Shown here piece by piece: positions 49,532 through 59,010 of a DNA stretch of 64,000 bases. The stretch covers positions 3,032,570 through 3,096,569 of the forward strand of contig VZRN01005169.1 in the NCBI GenBank assembly GCA_013397935.1, in the 5' to 3' direction. This DNA comes from Dasyornis broadbenti. Its lineage: Eukaryota; Chordata; Aves; Passeriformes; Dasyornithidae. Made by a program: the position numbers and the translations under genes. The number at the start of each line of letters is the position of its first letter. The stretch's first letter is position 1. The notes beneath the pieces were generated by a model. It made no database searches and was not told the DNA's origin. It saw nothing but the letters and a program-made list of their open reading frames with translations.

Positions 49532-50335
49532 ATGCATCATCAAAACCGTTCTAGCCAGCCCCCTCCCCCTCCCCGGAAACAAAAAAAAGAAACCAAAAAA
49601 AAACCAACCAAAAAAAGAAACCAAAATAAAAATAAAATAAAAGGAGAAGACATGACTGGCAGTTGGTCCATTTGTTCGTAAGACCGCATTTCCTCTTGGT
49701 CTGCATTGTTTGCTTTTCTGGTTTTTAAATTGTCCTCCCATCTTCTTTTTTTTTTTCTTTTCCTTTAAAAAAAATTCTCTTGGAGTCCTTCATGCCTTTT
49801 TCTTTACAGCTCCTCAGATGCAATAAAGTCTTCCTCAAATGTACAGTATTTCTTACAATATAAGTTATATGCAATGTTCAGCGCTTTTTATTTTATTTTA
49901 TTTTATTTTTTCACAGCACTAGAGATCCTGTCCAATAGGGAATGCAAGTTCTGAATGGCTTATTCACAAATGGTATCCAGATTCAGTGGGTAAGAATACA
50001 TAGACGCCATAGTGAGTTCCTTTAAAAAGTGGCAAACATCACTTTTTTAAAACTTTTTTTTTTACTTTTTTCTCTTTTTTTCTTTTTTTTCCTTTTTTGT
50101 GCTTTTTGTAGTTTTTTTCTGTGTTTTTAATTTTTTTTTTCCTCTCTCTCTCTCTCTTACGCCTTCAAATAACTTTTTTCTTTCTATTTTTAAGTTTTTT
50201 TAATTCTTTTTTTTTTTTTCCCCTCCCATTTGATTCGGGACGTCAGCCCCATAACCACACGCCTGCAAAAATGCAAGTAGTATATAAAGTAAATCTCATT
50301 TTGAGACCGTAAGCATTCAGCAGGGGAGTCTCTTG

Positions 50336-50620
50336 CTAACCCATGGCAGTGACCATACTGGAAGGGTGGTGAGGTCCGAAGGAGAGGCTGGATGGAGGAT
50401 GCATCGGTGTCGGTGTGGTCAGCATGTGGCTGGAGTGACTGAACGGTGAAATGTGGCTGATGGAGGACATGTGTCTGGAGAGGGCGGCGGGGTTAAAGGA
50501 GCTGCTCTTGGGAAAGTCTTCAAGGTTGTCATGGACCTTTTTGCACTTTTTGGATTTGCTAGACATTTTTCGGTTTCTGGTCTGAATTCCTTCTTTCTTC
50601 ATAGTCAGGGGTCTGTTAAT
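50336..50620 (-). CDS. GATA3: GATA3 exon 6 coding part: C-terminal tail
   Basis: Final coding exon of the GATA3 transcription factor. The acceptor TTTGTTTAG ends at 50621 and the frame starts in phase 0 with [18 protein letters not shown], the basic extension after the second zinc finger that contacts DNA and contains nuclear-localisation residues. It continues with [19 protein letters not shown] and a Ser/Pro/His-rich tail ending SSMVTAMG, then a TAG stop at 50336-50338. This encodes 94 residues. The KVHD-LEDFPK and [13 protein letters not shown] text distinguishes GATA3 from GATA2 (which has a different middle tail) and from GATA4, 5 and 6. From memory it differs from human GATA3 by only about three conservative changes here, so it is under strong constraint. 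Very confident. Confidence 0.98.
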
Positions 50621-51424
50621 CTAAACAAAAATCAATTATTTTTTTGTGCTTCCATCCCTTCTCCCCAAATCACCACGGGATCCGTGTACCCCGTGCCCCA
50701 GCCCAGCAGGACCAGCTGGTCACAGCCCGTTCTCCTTCCCTGTACACACCACGTGCCATGCCTACCCAACCTCTTGATTTCCACCCCAAAATTCAGACCC
50801 CTCCAGGAAATCCCAAGTTCAGTTGACATTTCTGAAGACAAGATGACAGAAAATTGCTGGCAGAGCCACACAGGAGTAAACCATACCTGAATAATTCACA
50901 GCAGCTGAAAAATTTCAACTATCTACACATTAGGTAATTGCACCATGTTTAGGTATGAAACCAATCATTACCTCCTGGAAATATTCCCCACAGATACTGT
51001 CTCACCCCGAGGCTTCCTGTCTGATCTAAAACCATTAGCAGCAAGAACTGCTGGGATTTCAGTGCTAAGAGGGGTCTCAAACTTTCACAGCTCCATTAGG
51101 GAGCTGGGCAACTCTTCACAAAAATGACAGCTCTTCATCTTATTTTTCTTCTTTCCAGAGATTTTGCTCTGATCATCCTTTCTGGTTTATTTTAGCTGAT
51201 CTGATTTTATTTCTAAAGCCTTCCAGGGTTTTGAGGGAGGCTGAAACAGGTATCTGTGCTGTCCAGCAGAGAACTTTCTGCATGCGTACAGACATATCTG
51301 TAGGAAAACTAAACATTAAATTCTTCTCCTGAAACTACGCAGCAGAAATTATCACCCATGCATCCATCAGGGTTAGGAAATGGTATCTGTTAGACCTCCT
51401 GTAAGAAACTCTTATTGCTCTTAT

Positions 51425-51522
51425 TACTTGAGGCTGTCCTGTACAGGGCCAGGAGTTGGACTTTGATGATTCTAGTAGGTCTCTTCCAACTCAGGATATT
51501 CCATGATTTGGTGATTCTATAC
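51425..51522 (+). mobile_element. CR1 3'-end fragment in GATA3 intron 5, opposite to the gene
   Basis: About 98 bases of CR1 3' UTR (GGCTGTCCTGTACAGGGCCAG) ending in CTTCCAACTCAGGATATTCC and GGTGATTCTATA. Plus strand, i.e. antisense to GATA3. Confidence 0.88.
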
Positions 51523-53269
51523 TGTATAGAGAGCCAGCATCACAGCATGCACTAGCACAGGTGACATGAAACCCCCACAAACCACACTTGGGAAGGGATT
51601 TATGCATCCAATATCCATAAACAACCTTAAAAGTCTGGGCTTGAGAATCTACATGGCTCTTACTCTGGCTCCTCTGCAGGATTTCACCTATAGCAGAAGG
51701 CAGCAAATCATCCTGAGGTGATTTTTCACCTCAAAATTTCACCTCAAAAACTAGCATTTTTTGTAATAAATGTGAGCACATGATGGTGCTGATTGACATT
51801 CTGCAAAAGGGAGAAAGGGGAGAAAAAAATGGATCCATTGTCCACCAGGATCTACTGTGAAGGACAATGAAAAGATGTCCCTGCAATGGTCCTGAGCAGC
51901 TCTTCATCCATAATGCCTTAAACCAGCACAAGGAACAAAGCATTCCCTTCACCCAGATCACAGCAAATTTTGGCTTTTTTCTCCTCAGCCCCTTCCTGGT
52001 CCCTTTTCACAGCATGGGAATCATTCCTGGATTTCTCTCCCCAGGGAGGCTGGGATAAAATAGCTCCCTATTATATGGAAAGATGGAATTAGGGGGAGAG
52101 GAAGGACCAGGCTCATCTCTGGTTTAGGCATCCCAAAATTTGTCATCCCAGTCTGAATTTCTGACCCTGGGCACTTTTTTCCAGCAGTGATAGGAGCCTT
52201 TACCTCACCTAAAAATGGGTGAAAAAAAGCCTAATTCCTCTGCCTCTGCATAAAGGGAGCTGGAGGGAGCAGCCCTACTTGCCAGCAGCTAAAGGTAGAA
52301 AGGAAGAATCTGCCCAGGAGCAGCCCAGCAACAACCCTGGGGCAGCAACAAGTAAAATTTCAAATGTCATGGGCTCCAAACAAAACATAAGCAGTCTCCC
52401 TGGCTTTCTGTCCTCACTGAGGGAATGAGGATGCACACACAAGGATGGCCCTTTGCTCCAGATCGGTGACTGGGATGGGAAAGCTTTGCCAGGCCTGTTT
52501 TCAGTCAGCCAGCAGGGACGTGTTGCCCAGGTTCAAAGCCAGGAAGAAGCCCCAAGTGAGCCCCACCAGGCAGCAACATCAGAGGAGACCAGGAAATGAC
52601 AATCGCTGATGAATGCAGCTCACTTCTGGGGAGACACACACAGCCCCAGCCTCCTCTGCTTCTAATGTGGATTTGTATCATGACACAAAGGCCCAGGAGC
52701 AGCCAGAACCAATTTCTAGCTGAAGCAGCAAAGGTTCAAGCTCAGAAGCCGGTTGTGGCAAAGTGACATAAGCCTGGTGCTGGGACTGGGGCTCTGTTGG
52801 GCCCAGACCCTTGCTTGGTGTTGTGTCCCACAGGACAGTGAACACTTCCCCAAAGCAACATCTCTCCTGTTTCACTCAGACACCAAGAACAGGTTGGCCC
52901 AGGCCACGATTTGATGGGAAACCCAAGGATGGGAACAACAGGATGGTTCAGGATGGTGACAAAGCCACGGCCAGCCCCACAGCTGGGGTCAGAGCTGCCA
53001 TCCAAGCTCTTGGTTGACCACATCATCCCAATGCACAGGGTCTCACACTCCTAGCAGGTGACCAACCCAGCTGCCAAACCGACAAGGACTCAGATAAATG
53101 TCAGGACCCAGCACATTTACAGCTGCAAGCTGGAAAATTTTTCAACTGACTTCAAAGACCAGTCACAGCAGGGTTAAAGTGGTCCCCAAAACATCAAAGC
53201 CAAGGACCCATCTCTGTTTCTGGGGTAGAGAAATGAAAGACCCGGAGGGAAGACCTTCTCCGTGAAAAT

Positions 53270-53410
53270 TCATTCTGATAAAAATGACAAACACATGCTA
53301 AATTAAAATTAAACCAGCCCAACGCATGTATATGAAATTCATTAATTTCAGATGGAGCCAATTAATTATGGGCAAGAATTATGCTCTTTGTTTTATCATA
53401 TGCAAAATAC
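53270..53410. promoter_or_regulatory. Candidate intronic enhancer in GATA3 intron 5
   Basis: Very AT-rich non-repeat DNA with ATTAATTT at 53341-53348, AATTAATTATG at 53360-53370, CTTTGTT near 53386-53392 (SOX/TCF type) and ATATGCAAA at 53399-53407 (octamer-like). The site density suggests a homeodomain/POU-bound element, but conservation was not tested. Confidence 0.35.
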
Positions 53411-53669
53411 TGACTGCTCTGCTCTTGGGACACATAGCCCTGCTTTAGGGTGTTGTGAAAGAGGCCTTTCCTGATGAATTTTACCAAAAATAATGGCAAA
53501 TCACTCACTTGTATGAGCACAGGCCAGCCTGCTGTGCACCTCCAGCAAGGTACACTCCCACCCATCCCCGAAGTGTGCAAAGGCTCATTCTGCTTCTAAG
53601 GACTAAAATAACAAGGATGAGAACCTCATATTCAACAGATCAAATCCAGGGGATAGTCTTTACCATTAT

Positions 53670-53950
53670 AGGTCTGATCTTGCTCTGACTGAAGACAATG
53701 GGATTTTGCCATTGACCTCAATAAGGTCCTGTCACTGAAGCGGATTTATCCTTCAGACATAGTCATTACAATGTTGGGTTAATCTTCCAGGCTGGCTGTA
53801 TCTTAGAAAGCACTCTGGGATGCCACGGGATGAAAGGCACCGTATCAATGTGAAATATTAGTCATTGTTAATACTGGTGTTAATGGAGCCGGCTCTTGTT
53901 GAAGTCAGTGGGAGGAATGCCAACAGCTTCACTAAATGCACCCCAAGACT
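53670..53950. repeat. Relic of an ancient interspersed repeat (LINE2/SINE-tail-like)
   Basis: AAAGCACTCTGGGATGCC and then GATGAAAGGCACCGTATCAA followed by TTAGTCATTGTTAATA resembles the common old vertebrate repeat tail (GCGCTTTGGGAT... GGCGCTATATAA... ATTATTATT). Flanking text around 53690-53720 and 53897-53925 carries the GTCAATGGGA-type phrase frequent in old sauropsid repeats. Heavily mutated, so family and limits are uncertain. Confidence 0.4.
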
Positions 53951-56435
53951 ATTATGATTATTGCTTATATCCTACTGACAAATGGGTTTGCTTAAGCTGT
54001 GGGAGTCAACAGTAAAACAAACTGATATAGCTCCATGAAAAAATTAACACCACGAAAAAAATTAGCCTTTTCACTGCAATCGTTCCCGGTGTGGACATAA
54101 AATCTGGGTAAGTTTCAGCTGCAGATCAGTCCATTAAAACATCCTAATGATGTTAAGGTCCCAGAAAATTTCATTAAACCCAAAGAAAAGAAAAAATGGG
54201 GAGGGGGGATGGATGAAAAGGCAGACAGGAATTTGCTACAGCCTAGCCTGAAACAGGGTTAAGTCATCTTCCAAGCATCCAAAGACCTTCCACTGGCACT
54301 GGCACAACATCTATGTCGACAGCTGCTTGGGAGGGACATGCTACAATCAGCCTCTCTTTTTCTGACCCTTCTGATGGAAATCAGGAGACAATATACACAC
54401 AGGGAGCATGGCCACACTTCTCACGACTGTCATAACTAAATATTATAACAAAATTTAAAAAAAAAAATATCTGTCCACTCATATTGAGATTTTACTATCC
54501 TTGCCTGGTTATATTGCTGCACATAGGATCTCAGTCCTCTGGGGGTTTCATTTAAGCAGGATCCATTAATGGAGTTGTTCATAAGGCAAGACACTACTTG
54601 ACTTTGGTAAGTAGTTGTGCTGAGCTTTTAAGCAGCTGTTGGTGTTTTTAATGAACATGAAAACGGTTCCAATGTGCTCAAGGCCTGCCCCATGTCACAA
54701 ATTTCACAGCTGGATCGGCGTTTCCCCAAAGAGTGGATCTAGGGGTCAATTCAGGCCAGCTAGGTTTGCAGTCTAGTGCAAAAAAGAAAAGGATGTGCTC
54801 TTGCAGGCACATTTCTGGAGAACCTCAGCACCCAGCCACCATTCTACACACTTCAAGGGGAGATTCCTCCAGTCAGATGTCTACAATGGAAGTAGACAAA
54901 TCGTAACTCATCATCCTGCCATCTTCTGCAGTCATGGGGAGGAACAGCTCTGTCTTCAAGGGTACAAGTCATCCCATTGAAACACGGGCATCAATCAACA
55001 TCAACTGAGAAGAGCCTATTTTTTTCAAAGGGCTTTGCTGGCTACAGGAGGAGCAGCACCCTAGAGATTTCCCAAATTACGTGATTTAAGTCCTGCCACT
55101 GGTGGCTACAAGGCCAAAATGGAAACAGAGGATTAGCACAGACCCCCCTCTCAGTGAAGCTGGCTGACCTTGATCCCTTCTTCCCAATGAAATAGCAAAC
55201 AGAATATTTTCTTGTGATATTCTGAAAGCGTTGACTCTGGGTCCAGCCTTTTTGTTTGCAGTGACCACACTGAGATTTTTTATGACAAGCTTTGCTTGCT
55301 ACATGAGACTCAAAGCATGCTGAGACACCTGCCCACTAAAGCGTAAACACATTTTCCTCTTTTCCAAGAGAGATGCCTCCCATGAAACAGGTGAAAAATT
55401 AGCCTGGTTGTTTGTTGGGGTTTTTTTTCTACTTAATCCAAACTTGTTTACTCGTCCTAAGAAACCAAAGAGCTTGAAATAACAAATGGAAGGGACTGAG
55501 ATACCACAAGGGTTGGATGCCCCATGAAACCCGATATGTCTTTGATGTGTTTGCATGGGTGGACATAAGGGCAAAACATAGCCCCAGATTTCCAAACCAA
55601 ACACAAAGCAATCAACCACTAGTGGAAAAAAAAATATATCAAAGGAGAGAAATTGCAAGTCTTTTCCTTCTTCTGACATAATAATTATTCTAATGCCACA
55701 TGTGGAATGAGAGTAACAGGAGTAGCCTTAAGTCTCCTTTATTAGCAGTATTATTCAGTAGAAGACTTTTCAGATCCTTTTAGCTCTTTCCCTGGGGCAC
55801 ATATCCCTGGTTCCTGCGAGCTGGCTTTGCATGGAGATATTAGATTAAATCTGCCAGCCATTGCATTTCATTTCTATTTCCCTTCCATGACAGATGCTTT
55901 AAAATTCACATCACAGGTTGAGCAGACTCTGCAACCCTCTAACTAAATAAGTTCTTTTTGGTCTGGGACTCACTTGCGTCAACCAGGACAAACACAAGGC
56001 CCAAATAAATCATCTTTGGGGACGGGACAAAGGCAGCCACAACCCCAAGAATGATCTAAATAGTTTCTGGCATGCGTGTTTTTTTCCAGAGTTCGTGTTT
56101 GCTGGAAGAACCAATCTACACAGTGGAGGGGTATCAGCTTGCAGGACTGTGTGTTGTCTTTTCCAACGCTCTGAGCCCAACCAGCAGCAGATAATGATTC
56201 TCCGTGCTGATCCACCTCTCCTTTCTTGGCTCTAACATTACCCATGGACAGCCTTGTTTGATACCTCCCCAAGTTGGATAGACTACATTTGAAAGGCCGA
56301 CGATTCATCGCTCCCCAAAGGGATAACAGAGGTCTCGGCACCACCCGAGACTGGAAATCCTCAAGTCAAGGAAGAGTTTGGATCATTGAGCACCGAAGCC
56401 AAGGCCCCGTTATTGAGTATTACAGTCACACTTAC

Positions 56436-56561
56436 ATTGTGCAGCTTGTAGTAGAGCCCGCAGGCATTACAGACGGGATCACCGTTGGCATTTCTCCTCC
56501 ACAGGGTGGTAGTGGTGGTCTGACAGTTTGCACAGGACGTGCCCGCCCTCCTGGCTGCAGA
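56436..56561 (-). CDS. GATA3: GATA3 exon 5: C-terminal GATA zinc finger
   Basis: A 126-base exon, phase 0 at both ends, between the acceptor TTCCCACAG and the donor GTAAGTGT. It encodes 42 residues starting SAARRAGTSCANC and ending CNACGLYYKLHN. The zinc is held by the four cysteines of a C-X2-C-X17-C-X2-C finger (CANC near residues 10-13 of the exon, CNAC at 31-34). TTTTTLWRRNANGDPV between them is the signature of the second finger of the GATA1/2/3 subgroup. This finger binds WGATAR DNA and is essential for activity. The NANGDP text and the NINRPL that follows exon joining fit GATA3 (GATA2 has NVNRPL, GATA4-6 have NAEGEP). Exon length equals that known for mammalian GATA3. Confidence 0.98.
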
Positions 56562-57529
56562 CTGTGGGAAGGAGGGAAAGAAAAGGAGAGGAAGAGAAAA
56601 ACGCCCGTGTTAAAAAAAAAAAATGCAATCAGCAAAATTTCTGAGAAAGAAAACATCAACCCTGCAAGACTGACGCACATCAGCAGAGGCCTCCAGAAAC
56701 TGGCTTGTGAGAACAAATAATAATTTCGAAAAAAAATCCCCAAGGTACTTTAATCCCAAATTATATGTGAACTGAATCAGGTGCCAAAGGGCATCCTAAA
56801 AGTGAGTGCTAAACCTCTGATAGAACTCATCAAAATTAGCAGCGCTGGCACAACCCATTCCAGAGGGGAAAATGTTATTTAAATGCCAACATGTCTTTCC
56901 ATCTTAATTCTCCCAGACCCCCCAGGGGTCTAATTCTGCAGTCAGGGCCTGAACCAACAACTGCTGGAGTCAAGGGCGTGAGTCACTCTGGCTCTGGCGA
57001 GGGCTGGGTGAGACCCGGGTGGGCAGCTCCTCGCCGGGCCCGACCGCAAGCACAGCCTGGTCCCGTAAATTCAGCTCAGCTTCAAAGGAGACAGGCTCCA
57101 GATCGGAAATAACACTATGGCAAAGAGCAAGAATCCCAACTTTTTAATTACACCCTTTTCTCAGCCCAAACCTTCATGTTTATTTAAGGATTGGTAACAA
57201 GCCTGAAAGAAGAATTTACCATTTCATAAAGGGGTAGGAACAAGAAAAGAATCTACGTGTCAAAGTGGATACAGAAGCTTTTTTTTGTTAGCTGTGATAA
57301 TGACTTAGCAAAGTCAAATTCAGTAAAGTTGCTCTTCTTTCACATGTATAAATTCGTACTCATCATTTAAAAACTGTAACTTTAGCAAACAAATTGTCCT
57401 TCTGCCACTGAAGGAGGAACAGGAGTTTTCAGACTGCTGTGTGAGCGCGTACGCGTGTTTGCGTGTGTGTAAGTGTCTACAGCTCCTAAAAAAAAAAAGA
57501 CCTTTAGATCCCCATCCTATCTCTTCTTC

Positions 57530-57690
57530 ATCAGTATGACACGGTCCCAGAGCTCTGATTTCATCCCGATGCATTGCTTTCAATGGGACTGCTCATGTGC
57601 TTAAAGTTAAAACATGTGCTTAAGCGATTTGCCAGATCATAGCAATGCTTGGCACCTTGCAGAACTGAGCCTTTAATGCTCTCTTTTGTG
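57530..57690. repeat. Relic of an ancient sauropsid/amniote interspersed repeat
   Basis: CAATGGGACTGCTCATGTGC, then CTTAAAGTTAAAACATGTGC and TTAAGCGATTTGCCAGATCA, followed by CACCTTGCAGAACTGAGCC, matches the order of a self-complementary old repeat frequently seen in bird and reptile DNA (phrases GTGCTTAAAGTTAAGCA and CTTTGCTGGATC). I cannot name the family securely. It has no coding capacity. Confidence 0.45.
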
Positions 57691-58724
57691 CTCTTACTGT
57701 TTCAAATTTACCCCTCACCCCACACAGCCGCACACTGTAGCACATCCAACATTTAAAAGAAAAAAAAAAGAAAATACCGCATCTTTGGATACCATACAAT
57801 AAACCCAAAATGCAAACATGGACACTGGCACAGCGTTAGCGTTAATACCAACTCTTGTTAGGTCATGTTGCAATTTTAATCATAATTGAATGCGGCGTAG
57901 GTGGAGAGAGGACGGGTTGGTTTTGCTTTAGATAGAGGAGGGTTTTTTTTTTTTTCATTTAATTAGACAAAAAAGACTGTCTAAAAAATAAATAAGACAA
58001 TGTCCATGATCACTAGGAAGCATCATAGAGACAGTTCTATTTTGCCTGACCATAAACCACCCTGAACCGAGCCAGTCCCAGGGAGGCCTTTAGCTGACTT
58101 CTCCGTGCTGATGAAAAGCAGGAGCTGGGGACAGCACATGGGACTTTGGTTGCAAAAATCCCAAGGCCGCAGAGAAGATGAAGCATCCCACCATGAAGAG
58201 CAGAGCCCCGAACTGATGTGCGCACACCTCCTGACCATGCCATGGACCCAAATTTGGTTCCCTTCAAAATCACCGGAACAATGAAATAATGAATGTGTTC
58301 CAAATGCAGCATGGAGACAAGAGTTTGCAAAGCCAGGTTCTCACTAAGAGCTGGAGAAGAGTCTGCAGCTCTCTGCCCCCCAACTCCCGACACCCGGAAC
58401 GTGTGGCTCGGAGGGGCACGAGGCTGGATTGAGTCTCTTGGTGGCAGCTTTGCCCTTATCAGAACCAAAAACCAAGCCTAAGGAAATTTCTAAAAACCAG
58501 TGATATTTGACTCAGCCCACACAGGGGAAACATCCCCTTTGAAGATATTTGGGGTTTCTACACGGCATTCACCATAATTTCTCTTACAGCAAGCGCATTC
58601 AAAAGACACTCCTAGTCACCACCTCGCTGCCTTCAAACAAACTCTGACATTAAATAAGCAAATAAATCACAACATCCACTGTCTTCTCTAAAATCTTTTC
58701 CAACTATTGTGTTTCACTTACAAA

Positions 58725-59010
58725 AATTCAGCATCATTAGCTGAATATTTTAAGCTCTTCAGTCCCAGGCTGTACCTTTTATGCTGTACCAACTTCTACC
58801 GAAGACACCGGCAGCGGGCAGGAAACAATGAATAATAACGCTATTGTAAAGCTCCCAGCAATGGCATCCACTGACGCTAATCACCGACTCGGGCCTGGCC
58901 ATGTCAGTAATGGGATGACTAATTAGCTGCCCCGTATCATCTCTAGGACCAGTGCTCCGTGGCACAACTGCCAGTGAGCGAGGGCACAACTTCAGAAGCG
59001 CTAGCAGAGA
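58725..59010. promoter_or_regulatory. Candidate intronic enhancer in GATA3 intron 4
   Basis: Unique DNA with many retained CpGs, a pair of inverted SOX-type half-sites (ACAAT at 58825-58829 and ATTGT at 58843-58847) and a perfect palindromic homeodomain site CTAATTAG at 58919-58926. A further TAATCA lies near 58878. No repeat, no open frame, balanced base composition. Intronic position and motif content suggest a GATA3 enhancer. The motif positions are seen, the role is inference. Confidence 0.4.

Larger units (their letters stand above)
49107..50335 (-). other. GATA3: GATA3 3' untranslated region
   Basis: Runs from just after the stop codon to a likely cleavage site about 20 bases beyond an AATAAA signal (minus strand, 49132-49127). 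Blocks follow the order I remember from mammalian GATA3 mRNA: one next to TTCACTATGGCGTC-like text near 49990-50015, one with AACATTGCATATAAC at about 49870-49884, one ending in AAATACTGTACA at about 49841-49852, and the final AATAAACTAGATTA. Between them are lineage-specific simple repeats: mRNA-sense A-rich tracts (50041-50220), a CTAA array (49498-49531), U-rich and G-rich tracts (49559-49660), and an A/U tract with a 16-base gap (49139-49220). The 3' boundary is inferred and could be 20 bases off. Confidence 0.85.
50621..56435 (-). other. GATA3: GATA3 intron 5
   Basis: Bounded by a GTAAGTGT donor (56435 downward) and a TTTAG acceptor (ending 50621), about 5.8 kb. It contains a CR1 3' fragment (51425-51522), an AT-rich candidate enhancer (53270-53410) and an old repeat relic (53670-53950). 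The rest is unique with no exon recognised. Confidence 0.95.
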
